The notes: generated by a model from the sequence alone, not told the origin. Shown: positions 45,597 through 54,629, counted from the first letter of the stretch. The stretch: DNA of 64,000 nucleotides from Natronorubrum halophilum (GCF_003670115.1 NZ_QQTY01000002.1:1116001-1180000); one strand, 5' to 3'. Numbers and translations: made by a program.

Positions 45597-47465
45597 ATGA
45601 GCGAGTACGACTACGACGAGCTCGGACTCGTCGCCGGGCTGGAGATCCACCAGCAACTCGAGACGGCGACGAAGCTGTTCTGCCAGTGTCCGACCGAGCT
45701 TCGCGAGCCCGAAGAGTCGACGCGTCGGTTCACGCGCTATCTTCATCCCACGCGCAGCGAACTCGGCGAGATCGATCAGGCCGCCTTAGAAGAGAGCAAG
45801 GTCGACCGCGAGTTCGAGTACCTCGCGTACGACTCGACCTGCCTGGTCGAGGAAGACGACGAACCACCACACGAGCTGGACGACGAGGCCCTCGAGACGG
45901 TCCTCGAGGTGGCCCAGCTGATGGAGATGAACCCAGTCGATCAGGCGCACGTCATGCGAAAGCTCGTCGTGGACGGCTCGAACACGTCGGGCTTCCAGCG
46001 CTCGACGCTGATCGCGACCGACGGAGCGATCGAGACGAGCGACGGGGCGGTGGGGATCGAGGACCTCCTGCTCGAGGAGGAAAGCGCCCAGCGCGTCGAA
46101 GAGACCGACGACGGCGTTCGCTACAGCCTCGACCGGCTCGGGATTCCGCTGGTCGAGATCGGCACGAAACCGGATATCTCGACGCCCGACCAGGCCCTCG
46201 AGGCGGCCGAGCGAATCGGCATGTTGCTTCGCTCGACGGGGAAGGTCAAGCGCGGTCTGGGGACGATTCGCCAGGACGTCAACGTCTCCATCGAGGACGG
46301 CGCGCGCGTCGAGGTCAAGGGAGTCCAGAGCCTCGACGGTATCGACGACATCGTTCGAAACGAAGCCGCACGGCAGGTCGAACTCGTCGAGATTCGCGAC
46401 GAACTCGAGGAGCGGGAGGCGTCGATCGGCGAGATGCAGGACGTGACCGGCGTGTTCGAGGGAACCGAGAGCGGTGTCATCGCTGGCGCGCTCGACTCCG
46501 GCGGGGCCGTCGCGGCCGTCCCGCTGTACGGTTTCGACGGTATCGTTGGCCGGGAAGTCGCGCCCGACCGTCGCCTCGGAACCGAGTTCTCCGACTACGC
46601 GAAACGCCACGGCGCGGGCGGGATCTTCCACACGGACGAACTGCCGGCGTACGGCGTCACCGAGGACGAAGTCGCGGATCTTCGGGACGCCGTCGGGGCG
46701 GGTCCCGACGATGCCGTGGCGATCGTCGCCGCTGACACCGGTGTGGCGGAAACCGCCATCGAAGCCGTCGCCGAGCGCGCCGGAGTTGCACTCGAGGGCG
46801 TCCCCGAGGAAACCCGCGGCGCGAACGAAGACGGGACGACTCGCTATCTGCGCCCGCTTCCCGGTGCGGCACGGATGTATCCCGAGACGGACGTGCCGCC
46901 GGTCGAGCCCGATCCGAGCGAGGTGCCGAAGCCGGAACTGCTGACCGAGAAGGTCGAGCGCTATCAGGCCGAGTACGACCTCGGCACGGGACTGGCGGAG
47001 CAGGTCGCCTACGGGAAGCGGATGCCGCTGTTCGAGGCTGTCGTCGCCGACGGGGTCGATCCGACGCTCGCCGCGACGACGCTCGAGTCGACGCTGACCG
47101 AACTCCGGCGGGACGACGTGTCGGTCGAAAACCTCGAGCGCGAACACCTCGAGGGCGTTCTCGGGATGGTCGAGGATGGCGACCTTCCCAACGAGGGCGT
47201 GCCGGACCTGCTCTCTGCGCTGGCCGAGGAGCCGGATCGAACGCCGGAGGAGGCGGCCGAGGAAGCCGGCCTCGGCGGCGTCGACGAGAGCGAGGTTCGC
47301 GAGGCCGTCGTCGAGGTCGTCGAGCGAAACGAGGACCAGGTTGCGGACGAAGGAATGCAGGCGTTTTCCGGGCTCATGGGCGAGTGTATGGGCGCGCTGC
47401 GCGGCAAGGCGGACGGCGACCTCGTGAGCGAACTGCTCCGCGAGGAGATTCAGAAGCGGGCGTGA
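45597..47465 (+). CDS. gatE: Glu-tRNA(Gln) amidotransferase subunit E
   Basis: GatE with GatD converts Glu-tRNA(Gln) to Gln-tRNA(Gln) in archaea. The 622-aa protein has the GatB/E kinase-like core (LVAGLEIHQQLETATKLFCQCP, PLVEIGTKPDI, RQDVNVSI), the GatE-specific AspRS-like insertion (~250-420, with GREVAPDRRLGTEFSDYAK) and the C-terminal YqeY-like tail ending in FSGLMGECMGALRGKADGDLVSELLREEIQ. Start ATG at 45597 matches the conserved N-terminus. gatD is not in the window. Confidence 0.96.
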   Translation: MSEYDYDELGLVAGLEIHQQLETATKLFCQCPTELREPEESTRRFTRYLHPTRSELGEIDQAALEESKVDREFEYLAYDSTCLVEEDDEPPHELDDEALETVLEVAQLMEMNPVDQAHVMRKLVVDGSNTSGFQRSTLIATDGAIETSDGAVGIEDLLLEEESAQRVEETDDGVRYSLDRLGIPLVEIGTKPDISTPDQALEAAERIGMLLRSTGKVKRGLGTIRQDVNVSIEDGARVEVKGVQSLDGIDDIVRNEAARQVELVEIRDELEEREASIGEMQDVTGVFEGTESGVIAGALDSGGAVAAVPLYGFDGIVGREVAPDRRLGTEFSDYAKRHGAGGIFHTDELPAYGVTEDEVADLRDAVGAGPDDAVAIVAADTGVAETAIEAVAERAGVALEGVPEETRGANEDGTTRYLRPLPGAARMYPETDVPPVEPDPSEVPKPELLTEKVERYQAEYDLGTGLAEQVAYGKRMPLFEAVVADGVDPTLAATTLESTLTELRRDDVSVENLEREHLEGVLGMVEDGDLPNEGVPDLLSALAEEPDRTPEEAAEEAGLGGVDESEVREAVVEVVERNEDQVADEGMQAFSGLMGECMGALRGKADGDLVSELLREEIQKRA

Positions 47466-47539
47466 GCGGTCCTCCCTGACCGGTGCTGGTCTCGCTGTTC
47501 GTATTCTCCCCCTCGAGTAATCCGACTCGAGCGGATACC

Positions 47540-48022
47540 CTATTCGTCGGGTAACTCCTCAAGCAGCGTCTCCAGCTCGTAACTCTGCAGCGCGTCGCGC
47601 TCTTCGATCGCCGAGATGACGAACGTCGAGTCGGTCCGGTCGACGCCCTCGAGTTGCTCGAACTCGGCGATCAGACGCTCGACCATCCCGCTGTCGCTCA
47701 GTCGCGCGACGACGATGAAGTCCGTCTCGCCCATCGTGAAGTAGACGTTCGTGACGCCCTCGACGGTCAGGAGTCGGTCCGCGAACTCCTCGTAGGAGCC
47801 GCGATAGTCGGCGTGAACCTCCACGAGGACGGTCACTCCGAGGCCGAGTTTCTCGAGATCGATGTCGTAGCGGTCGTTCGTGATGATCCCCTCCTCCCGG
47901 AGATTGTTCAGCCGGTAGTGGATCGTCGAAACGGGGATGCCGGTCGCTTCGTGGAGCCGTTCGGGGCTCCCCGTCTCGAGTTCGGCGATCGCCTTGAGAA
48001 GTCGGACATCGCGTTCGTCCAT
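47540..48022 (-). CDS. Lrp/AsnC-family transcription regulator
   Basis: The 160-aa protein has an AsnC-type helix-turn-helix at the N-terminus (MDERDVRLLKAIAELETGSPERLHEATGIPVSTIHYRLNNLREEGII, in parts) and a RAM/ACT ligand domain (VTVLVEVHADYRGSYEEFADRL... VTNVYFTMGETDFIVVARLSD). Such proteins sense amino acids. It is divergent from an EamA permease with 180 bases between, so the permease is a likely target. Confidence 0.93.
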   Translation of the reverse strand: MDERDVRLLKAIAELETGSPERLHEATGIPVSTIHYRLNNLREEGIITNDRYDIDLEKLGLGVTVLVEVHADYRGSYEEFADRLLTVEGVTNVYFTMGETDFIVVARLSDSGMVERLIAEFEQLEGVDRTDSTFVISAIEERDALQSYELETLLEELPDE

Positions 48023-48202
48023 GAGGGAGTCCTCGGCGGGGATCGGAATGTATCCTTCGCCTGATGTACTTGGAGAACTCTACAACGGACGTGTCCTGTG
48101 TGGCGGTCGATTCGGATCAAGATCATATGTGTGGTTTTGGGTTCGTCGACATCGGTTTGATTGTAGAAGGATCTAAATACACCCGTCCGTTTCGAACTGG
48201 AT

Positions 48203-49279
48203 ATGGTCACTATCGCCTCTCTTCGATCTGAGTACCGTGGATTGATTCTCTTTTCGATGCTCTCGCTTTGCTGGGGCAGTTCGTTCGTCGCGATCGAAAT
48301 CGGGCTCGAGCACGTCCCGCCGCTGTTGTTCGCCGGGCTTCGCTACGCGGTGGCTGGCGCGATCGTCCTCGGCTACGCAGCCGTCGTCACCGACAGGATT
48401 CGCCCGTCGGGACGGTCGGAGTGGCTCGTCGTCGTCGTCGCCGGCGTGTTCGTCATCGCGCTCTATCACGGGCTGTTGTACCTCGGGGAACTGCACGTTT
48501 CGGGCGCAGTCGCGGCGACGGTCGTCAGCACGGCACCGATCCTCACGGTCGCGTTCGCGGGCGTTTTGCTCCCGAGCGAACGGCTCAGTCTCGTCGGTGT
48601 CGGCGGTTTCGTACTCGGGCTGGTCGGCGTCGTCCTCGTCGTCCGACCATCGCCGGCGGCGCTCGGGGGAGAGGTGACGTTCGGTGCGATACTCGTCTTC
48701 GCCTCCGCCGTCGCGTTCGCGCTCGGCAGCGTACTCGTCCGGCCGATCGAATCGGATCTGCCACTCGAGACGCTACAGGCCTGGTCGATGCTGCTCGGTG
48801 CCGGAGTGTTGCTCGGCTGGGCGGTCCTGCGAGGCGAATCGGTGGCCGCCATCGAGATGACGACGACAGCGCTGCTCTCGTATGGGTACCTGACGCTGGT
48901 CTCCGGGGTCTTCGCGTTCTTGCTCTACTTCGAACTCCTCGATCGAAGCGGGGCGACGCAGGTGAACCTCGTCGGATACGCCGAGCCGGCGGTCGCGATC
49001 TGCGTGAGCTGGCTCGTGCTCGGGTCCGTCGTCGACTCGCTCACGGTCGTCGGTCTGGTGACGATTCTCGTCGGGTTCGTCGTCATCAAGCGAGATGCGT
49101 TTCGGTCGCTCCTTCGATCGGCCTGGACGACCGCGCCGACCGAGAGCCGACGAGCGGCGGGTGAGCACCCCGAGTCCCGAACCGACGGCGTCCGAACCGA
49201 CGGCGGCGTTTCGGTCGAGTCCAACTCGAGTCGTTCGATGGACGAGGGCTCGTGCTCGCGGTTCGAACGTCAAGAATAG
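48203..49279 (+). CDS. EamA/DMT-superfamily permease
   Basis: The 358-aa membrane protein has ten predicted helices in two EamA repeats (LFSMLSLCWGSSFVAIEIGLEHVPPLLFAGLRY in repeat one; AVAFALGSVLVRPI and ELLDRSGATQVNLVGYAEPAVAI in repeat two), then a ~65-residue charged cytoplasmic tail. It is a putative exporter of amino acids or related metabolites. The ATG at 48203 follows ATCTAAATA by about 28 bases. The divergent Lrp gene suggests amino-acid-responsive expression. Confidence 0.9.
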   Translation: MVTIASLRSEYRGLILFSMLSLCWGSSFVAIEIGLEHVPPLLFAGLRYAVAGAIVLGYAAVVTDRIRPSGRSEWLVVVVAGVFVIALYHGLLYLGELHVSGAVAATVVSTAPILTVAFAGVLLPSERLSLVGVGGFVLGLVGVVLVVRPSPAALGGEVTFGAILVFASAVAFALGSVLVRPIESDLPLETLQAWSMLLGAGVLLGWAVLRGESVAAIEMTTTALLSYGYLTLVSGVFAFLLYFELLDRSGATQVNLVGYAEPAVAICVSWLVLGSVVDSLTVVGLVTILVGFVVIKRDAFRSLLRSAWTTAPTESRRAAGEHPESRTDGVRTDGGVSVESNSSRSMDEGSCSRFERQE

Positions 49280-49383
49280 ACCGTTGCTGGAGTCCCGGTC
49301 CGCGTCGCGTGTATAATCGCGTATAAATTCCTCTAAGGGGTCCCAGGAAACGTTTACCAGTGAGAACGTGGGTGGTATACATC

Positions 49384-50046
49384 ATGACAACACCGACAAT
49401 CACGACAGTGTGCCACGTGCGCGCGCCGCTCTTGCTCGAGCCGGTCGACAGGCAGATCGAAACCTTACGGGCCTGCGAGACGGAGGGGGCGATCGACGAG
49501 CTCTTACTCCGTAGCTGGCCGAAAGAGGTCTCACTCACCGACAACAGTCCCTATCAGGAAGCCCTCGAGAGCTTCGACCGATTCGAGCAGTGGGCCGAGG
49601 AGCGCGGCGTGAGCATCCGCCCGCCGTTCAGAGAGCGCGCGACGACGTCGCAGATTTCCGGCGAGACGAACGATTTGCTCGTGATGCCCCTGCTGTGTCT
49701 CGAGGTCTACGCCGACGACGAACTGATCGGCGTGTTCCCCCACACCGACGAGGAACTCGAGGAGACGCACACGACGGACGAGGCCATCGCCTCGCTTCGA
49801 ACGGGCGAACTGCCGACGCCGTTGGGTGCTGCCGGCGAGACCGAAACGCGATCGGAACCGACGACGGGCGTCGTAGACGCGGGCGTCTGTCCCGACTGCG
49901 ACGGGTCGCTGATCGACGGGCAAGGGCTGTTCGCTTGCCCCGACTGCGGCTGGATCGGTACCGTTTCCGAGTCGGGACGGTACGTCTCACAGGCCGCGCG
50001 CGAGCGAGCGAAAGAAAGCGAGGAAACGCCGGTAGCGCCGCAGTGA
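49384..50046 (+). CDS. haloarchaeal protein with C-terminal zinc ribbon (HTH-like family)
   Basis: The 220-aa protein starts at the ATG at 49384. Residues 1-130 follow a haloarchaeal pattern (CHVRAPLLLEPVDRQIETLRACETEGAIDELLLRSWPKEV..., FEQWAEERGVSIRPPF, VMPLLCLEVY) annotated in some genomes as an HTH-domain protein. The C-terminal end has a zinc ribbon (CPDCDGSL... CPDCGWIG, ~175-205). It may act in transcription or signalling; no target is known. Confidence 0.8.
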   Translation: MTTPTITTVCHVRAPLLLEPVDRQIETLRACETEGAIDELLLRSWPKEVSLTDNSPYQEALESFDRFEQWAEERGVSIRPPFRERATTSQISGETNDLLVMPLLCLEVYADDELIGVFPHTDEELEETHTTDEAIASLRTGELPTPLGAAGETETRSEPTTGVVDAGVCPDCDGSLIDGQGLFACPDCGWIGTVSESGRYVSQAARERAKESEETPVAPQ

Positions 50047-50195
50047 GTTGACCGTAGTCGATACCGGACCCGTGGATCGTTCAGTTTTCGAGTCGTCAAG
50101 AGCGACCGACAGCGTACTCGCCCCCAATTGAGACGGTTTCGCACGGTACGGTCTCGAGCCGCCGGGGTTCGGTTGTTGTTTTTCGGGGCGTTCAG

Positions 50196-50969
50196 TCACT
50201 GCTTTTCGGGGCGTTCCGTCGCCCGGCGGAGCAATCCGAGAAGTGCGTTCGCCTCGCCCATGGTCAGATCCGCCCGGCCGTACACGCGGCGGAGCATTCG
50301 CATCGTTTTGTCGCGTTTCTCTTCGGGATGGTTGAGTTCCTCGAGTAAGTCCGCCCACTGGTCGTACACTCGATCGACGGTCGGTTTGGGGGCTCGGACG
50401 CGCTCTAGGTCCGGGTGTTGCGTTTCCTCGTCCGCGAGGGTGAGAGATTGCAGTTCGTAGAGCGTGATGGTCGCGGCCTGCCCGAGGTTGAGCACGGGGT
50501 ACTCGGCGTGGGCCGGAATCGAACAGATCTCGTCGATCCGAGCGAGTTCCTCGTTGGTGAGCCCGACGCGTTCGCGCCCGAAGACGAGCGCGGTGGGTCC
50601 GTCGACGGTCCGCAGCCGATCCGCGAGCTCCGCCGGCGTGGAGAACGGAAACCGAACGTGACTGCGGTCGTCCTCGTTGGTCACCGCCGTACAGCCGATC
50701 GTGTGGTAGCTCTCGACGATGTGATCGAACGTCGTCTCGGTCGCGTTCGGGAGGATGTCCTCTCGAGCGTGCCCTGCGTAGCCGTACGCCTCGCCGTCGG
50801 GATCGAGTTCCGGCGGGTCGACAAGCAGGAGGTCCTCGAATCCGAAGTTCTTCATCGCGCGGGCGATCGTGCCGACGTTACCCGGCGACTGGGCGTCGAC
50901 GACGGCGACCGCCGGCGGTGTCCGTGAACGTCCCCTCGAGCGGTCGGTTTCAGACGACTCGGTATTCAT
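50196..50969 (-). CDS. SPOUT tRNA/rRNA 2'-O-methyltransferase, TrmJ-like
   Basis: The 257-aa SpoU/TrmH-fold methyltransferase has motif 1 VDAQSPGNVGTIARAMKNFGF, motif 2 ALVFGRERVGLTNEEL and motif 3 VLNLGQAATITLYEL, the deep-knot SAM site. A C-terminal helical extension (~165-257) is shared with archaeal TrmJ, which methylates the ribose at position 32 of tRNA. Target not proven. Start ATG at 50969 is preferred; the longer frame to 51083 is less protein-like. It is transcribed away from the origin. Confidence 0.85.
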   Translation of the reverse strand: MNTESSETDRSRGRSRTPPAVAVVDAQSPGNVGTIARAMKNFGFEDLLLVDPPELDPDGEAYGYAGHAREDILPNATETTFDHIVESYHTIGCTAVTNEDDRSHVRFPFSTPAELADRLRTVDGPTALVFGRERVGLTNEELARIDEICSIPAHAEYPVLNLGQAATITLYELQSLTLADEETQHPDLERVRAPKPTVDRVYDQWADLLEELNHPEEKRDKTMRMLRRVYGRADLTMGEANALLGLLRRATERPEKQ

Positions 50970-51238
50970 CGGATGATACTCGATATCGGCTCGAGGAGCC
51001 GGGTATCCGTTTCGGTTCCGTTCGTGAGCCTGCGAGTGTCTCCATGAGTGTTCGCTGACGTGGAATCGACGGTGATCATACACCGATTAGCTGGCGGGCG
51101 GTCAAAAGATATCTGTTCGATTCGAGTCGGCAGTCCCGGTTAGCAGTGTTTGGAACGGACGCCACTCTCGATTCGTAACTTCCGGATCGTCCCCGATAGC
51201 TGAAGTCGGACGTTCCACCGATATAATCGTCTACACAA

Positions 51239-51306
51239 CTAGTCTAGAAATCCGTTCTAGAAACAACTAGACTATACTAGACTACTAGACTAGATTCTTC
51301 GTCTAG
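51239..51306. repeat. CTAG-dense repeat tract in the origin
   Basis: Eight CTAG tetramers occur within 68 bases. ACTAGACT is repeated three times (51266, 51276, 51284). The tract is AT-rich and partly self-complementary. It is a candidate DNA-unwinding element. Confidence 0.7.
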
Positions 51307-51477
51307 ATTATCAGCGGTAGCCGATAGGTAGCGGCCTACACCACTGGTTGGTAGCGGGGCTGAGCACCGTCGTGAACTGGCTCTGATCTTTCGTTCGAAC
51401 CCTCTCCAATCGATTCGACAGGAACTGTACGGCAATCACGGAAGGGGCGAGTACTGATGAAACGGGTCTGGTGTTGG

Positions 51478-51506
51478 GGGGACACACCCCCCTCGCGTTT
51501 GTAACG
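51478..51506 (-). repeat. origin recognition box 1
   Basis: On the plus strand this reads GGGGACACACCCCCCTCGCG then TTTGTAACG. It is the near-perfect inverted partner of the box at 51627-51657, 120 bases away. Confidence 0.75.
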
Positions 51507-51534
51507 CAGTTTAGGTGTGGGGGTCTTCACGTGG

Positions 51535-51559
51535 AACACACCACCTTCGCGGATGTAAC
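51535..51559 (-). repeat. origin recognition box 2
   Basis: CACACCACCTTCGCGGATG then TAAC has the same orientation as box 1 and the same GTTACAT-type core on the minus strand, but the G-string is shorter. Confidence 0.6.
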
Positions 51560-51626
51560 ATCTGGCTCTTATCGTCCATCTCGACACGGATCCCGGAATG
51601 ATCGAACACCCACCCCACCCATTCGG

Positions 51627-51657
51627 CGTTACAAACGCGAGGGGGGTGTGTGTCCCC
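51627..51657 (+). repeat. origin recognition box 3
   Basis: CGTTACAAACGCGAGGGGGG followed by TGTGTGTCCCC. It is the inverted counterpart of box 1, with nearly all bases matching. Confidence 0.75.
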
Positions 51658-51810
51658 ACTAGCAACTGCCGTAGTGTCCGAGAAAGGGCTTTATCCGCCG
51701 ATATCGGCAACTTCGGTAGAACACGATCTACTGTACCGCCACCGAACGGGTTTCAGAGATCACCCGGCACTGTCACCGGTGGTGGCACCTAACCGGAGAC
51801 TGACACCGCC

Positions 51811-51838
51811 GTTACATCCGCGAGGGGGGCGTGGGTGC
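51811..51838 (+). repeat. origin recognition box 4
   Basis: GTTACATCCGCGAGGGGGGC followed by GTGGGTGC. Same orientation as box 3, with a C-C change in the core and the G-string intact. Confidence 0.7.
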
Positions 51839-51958
51839 TTCACACAGTTGAATTGTCGGGGGATGAGTTCCTGTCCCGAGTTGGTGCTCTCGAGTCGAGT
51901 TATCGTCGAACACCGTTCGAAATCACTGCTAGCAATCGTCATGTGCCTCGCGCCGCCT

Positions 51959-51970
51959 CACAAACGCGAG
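51959..51970 (+). repeat. partial origin box 5
   Basis: CACAAACGCGAG matches the core of box 3 but lacks the following G-string. It may be a weak or decayed site. Confidence 0.4.
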
Positions 51971-52037
51971 ACCGCTGTCCATCGACAACCGCAACGATAG
52001 TGGCGAATATTCGGGTTTTGGGCCTTGATACGCAATA

Positions 52038-52050
52038 TTTACATCCGCGA
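52038..52050 (+). repeat. partial origin box 6 near the cdc6 start
   Basis: TTTACATCCGCGA matches the core of box 4 without the G-string and lies about 50 bases before the cdc6 ATG. Initiator binding here could autoregulate the gene. Confidence 0.4.
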
Positions 52051-52101
52051 TAGATCTCCATAGCTTTATTTCAATCCAGTTGGAAGACACGGGCTACTGC
52101 A

Positions 52102-53340
52102 ATGTCCGCCAACGACGATCGTGATCCACTCTTTCGGTACGACGATCCGGTCTTTGCCGACGAGCGCCTGCTCGAGATCACACATCTTCCCGGCCCGGAC
52201 CGGATCGTCGGACGCGACGAGCAAATGCAACGGGTTGCGGACGCCCTGAATCCCGCGATTTTCGGGAGCGAGCCGAACCACCTGTTCATCTTCGGCAAGA
52301 CCGGAACCGGCAAGTCGCTGATCTCCCGATCGATCACCCAGCGGGTGATCTCGGAGGCCCAGCGCGACGACATCACGGTGAAGTACGCGTTCATCGACTG
52401 CGGGGAGCAAAACACCGAGGCGTCGATCGTCAAGACGATCGCACAGATCGTCAACGAGTCGAACAAGAGCGGCGTCTCCGTCCCCGATCGCGGCCTCGGG
52501 ACGGGCGACTACTACAAACGGCTGTGGCAGTCGATCGACCACTGCACCGACGTCACGATCGTCATCTTGGACGAGATCGACATGCTCGAGGACGACGAGG
52601 TCCTCCGGAAACTCTCCCGCGCCGGCGAGAACCGACGTATCTCGGACTCGAGCATCGGAATCATCGGCATCTCGAACAAGATCGACTTTCCGGACCACCT
52701 CTCCGAACGCGTAAAATCGAGTCTGTCCCGGGACGAACTCGTCTTCTCGCCCTACGACGCCAACCAGCTCGTCGAGATCCTCGAGAAACGACGCGACGCG
52801 TTCCACGACGGCGTGCTCTCCGACGACGTTATTCCGCTGACCGCCGCGCTCGCGGCCCAGGAACACGGGGACGCGCGCAAGGCGATCGACATCCTCCGCA
52901 ACGCCGGCCGCATCGCGAAGAAACAGGACGCGACTCGAGTCACCGCGGATCACGTCCGTGACGCCAAAGAGAAGACCGAAGCCGATCGATTCAACGAGTT
53001 GATCGAGGGCTCGCCACAGCAGGCCAAGGCGATCCTCTACTCGCTGACGCTGCTGACCGAGAACAGTTCGGAAAAGGAGTTCCCGACGAAGATCATCTAC
53101 AACCAGTACAAGGAAATCGCTCGCCAGCTCGATTTCGACGTCCTCTCGGAGCGCCGAGTGCAGGAGATCCTCCAGGAACAGAACTTCCTCAACGTGATCC
53201 AGTCCGAGCGCGAGGGTCGCGGGCGCGGACGCGGTGCCCACGCCAAACACCGACTGCTCGAGAACCCCTCGATCGTCCGGAAAGTCCTGCTTCGGGACTC
53301 CCGGCTGGCCGTCCTTGAAGAAGACGCTAAAAACGAGTAG
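52102..53340 (+). CDS. cdc6: origin initiator protein Orc1/Cdc6
   Basis: The 412-aa AAA+ ATPase binds origin boxes and loads the replicative helicase. Walker A is FGKTGTGKSL, Walker B ILDEIDML, sensor 1 GISNKID and sensor 2 GDARKAIDILRNAG. The C-terminal winged helix spans ~330-412. The N-terminal part DDPVFADERLLEITHLPGPDRIVGRDEQ is family-typical. Located directly beside clustered boxes with matching orientation, so this is likely the cognate initiator. Haloarchaea have several paralogues; which one this is cannot be told. Confidence 0.96.
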   Translation: MSANDDRDPLFRYDDPVFADERLLEITHLPGPDRIVGRDEQMQRVADALNPAIFGSEPNHLFIFGKTGTGKSLISRSITQRVISEAQRDDITVKYAFIDCGEQNTEASIVKTIAQIVNESNKSGVSVPDRGLGTGDYYKRLWQSIDHCTDVTIVILDEIDMLEDDEVLRKLSRAGENRRISDSSIGIIGISNKIDFPDHLSERVKSSLSRDELVFSPYDANQLVEILEKRRDAFHDGVLSDDVIPLTAALAAQEHGDARKAIDILRNAGRIAKKQDATRVTADHVRDAKEKTEADRFNELIEGSPQQAKAILYSLTLLTENSSEKEFPTKIIYNQYKEIARQLDFDVLSERRVQEILQEQNFLNVIQSEREGRGRGRGAHAKHRLLENPSIVRKVLLRDSRLAVLEEDAKNE

Positions 53341-53435
53341 CGACCGATCGCCGACGACGCAGCGCTTACTGCCGTTCGATTCAGTCCCGGTTCGTCAATC
53401 GCGGTACCTTTGAGGCTGCTCTTCCGAGACCGAGT

Positions 53436-54629
53436 ATGAACGCCGTCGACGCGGCGGGGTTGGGAATCGGCGACGAGTACCCGCCCCGGATCATGGGCGT
53501 GTTGAACGTCAGCGAGGAGTCCCCGTACGATCCGAGCGTCTTCGACGACGCCGGCGACGCAGCCCGGTACGTCGACGAGGAACTGATCGGTGAGGGTGCC
53601 GACATCGTGGATATCGGGCTCGAGTCGGCGAACAAACGCTTCGATGTGCTCACGGCCGACCAGGAACTCGATCGGCTCCACACCGCGCTCGAGACGATCG
53701 AGCGCGTCTCCGGGGACGCGATCTTTTCGATCGAAACCCGGTACGCCGAAGTGGCAGACGAGGCGCTCTCGCGGGGCTTCGACATGGTCAACGATATCTC
53801 CGGCTTCGCCGATCCGGAGATGCCGACCGTCTGTGCGGACCACGACGTTGCCGTCGTCAAGATGGCGAGCCCGCCGGATCTCGAGCGCCCGGGTGCGGTC
53901 GAGGAAACCGACTGGGCCGGCCGAAAGTCGCCCGAGTGGGCGTCTCAGGCCGACTACGTCGATCAGGTCTTCGAAGCGCTGAAACAGAACGGACTGACCG
54001 ACAAGACGATCATCGACCCGGCCTTCGGCGGCTGGAGCGAGGCCCAGACGCTCGAGGGCGACCGCGAAACGTTCCGTCGTCTTCGAGAGTTTCGCGCGCT
54101 CGGACGGCCCGTGCTCGTCTCGATCAATCGAAAGAACTTCCTCGGCGATATCGCCGGTCGCGAGACGGAGGATCGGCTCCCGGTCAGCCTCGCGGCCACC
54201 TCGATGGCCGTCGAACGCGGTGCGCACGTGATTCGAACCCACGACGTCGCCGAAACCCGCGACGCGGCCCTGGTTGGGGACGCGTTTACCGACCGCGCTC
54301 GCGTCGTCACCGACGAGTTCTCGGTGTCCCGGCTGGACGTTCGCTCGAGCCGTGAACTCCGGGCGCACCTCGAGGAACGCGGTATCGATCCCAAGGGTGC
54401 CGACGACTGGTGTTCGCTGGCGATCAAGGTCGACGGACTCGACGGAGACGATCGGGTTCGGGTGGCGTCGATCGCGTCCGAGTACGACACGGCCGTGAAA
54501 CACGTGAACACGGGACAACTCCTCCTCGTCGGATCGACAGCCGCGATTTCAGACGTGTCAGCCCATCTTCGGGACGCAAACGGCGATCTGAGGGGGCTCG
54601 GAGAATCGTTCGCGGAAATGCTTGAGTAA
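53436..54629 (+). CDS. folP: dihydropteroate synthase-like protein
   Basis: The 397-aa protein has the DHPS barrel signatures RIMGVLNVSEESPYD and GADIVDIGLES, an MVNDISGFADPEM segment, and FRRLREFRALGRPVLVSINRKNFLG. It condenses a pterin pyrophosphate with an aminobenzoate-type acceptor in folate or related pterin synthesis. It is longer than bacterial FolP by ~100 residues at the C-terminus. The next gene encodes the pterin pyrophosphokinase MptE, so two consecutive steps sit side by side. Confidence 0.88.
   Translation: MNAVDAAGLGIGDEYPPRIMGVLNVSEESPYDPSVFDDAGDAARYVDEELIGEGADIVDIGLESANKRFDVLTADQELDRLHTALETIERVSGDAIFSIETRYAEVADEALSRGFDMVNDISGFADPEMPTVCADHDVAVVKMASPPDLERPGAVEETDWAGRKSPEWASQADYVDQVFEALKQNGLTDKTIIDPAFGGWSEAQTLEGDRETFRRLREFRALGRPVLVSINRKNFLGDIAGRETEDRLPVSLAATSMAVERGAHVIRTHDVAETRDAALVGDAFTDRARVVTDEFSVSRLDVRSSRELRAHLEERGIDPKGADDWCSLAIKVDGLDGDDRVRVASIASEYDTAVKHVNTGQLLLVGSTAAISDVSAHLRDANGDLRGLGESFAEMLE

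Larger units (their letters stand above)
50970..52101. other. replication origin (oriC) next to orc1/cdc6
   Basis: A 1.13-kb gene-free interval upstream of an orc1/cdc6 gene carries the hallmarks of a haloarchaeal origin. An AT-rich, CTAG-dense tract (51220-51320) could be the unwinding element. On its right side lie repeated origin recognition boxes sharing TTACA-(A/T)-x-CGCGAGGGGGG or its complement: two in one orientation (51478, 51535) and two in the other (51627, 51811), plus two partial boxes nearer the gene. Opposed boxes with G-strings are typical of Orc1/Cdc6 binding sites. Origin function is inferred from structure and context. Confidence 0.85.
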
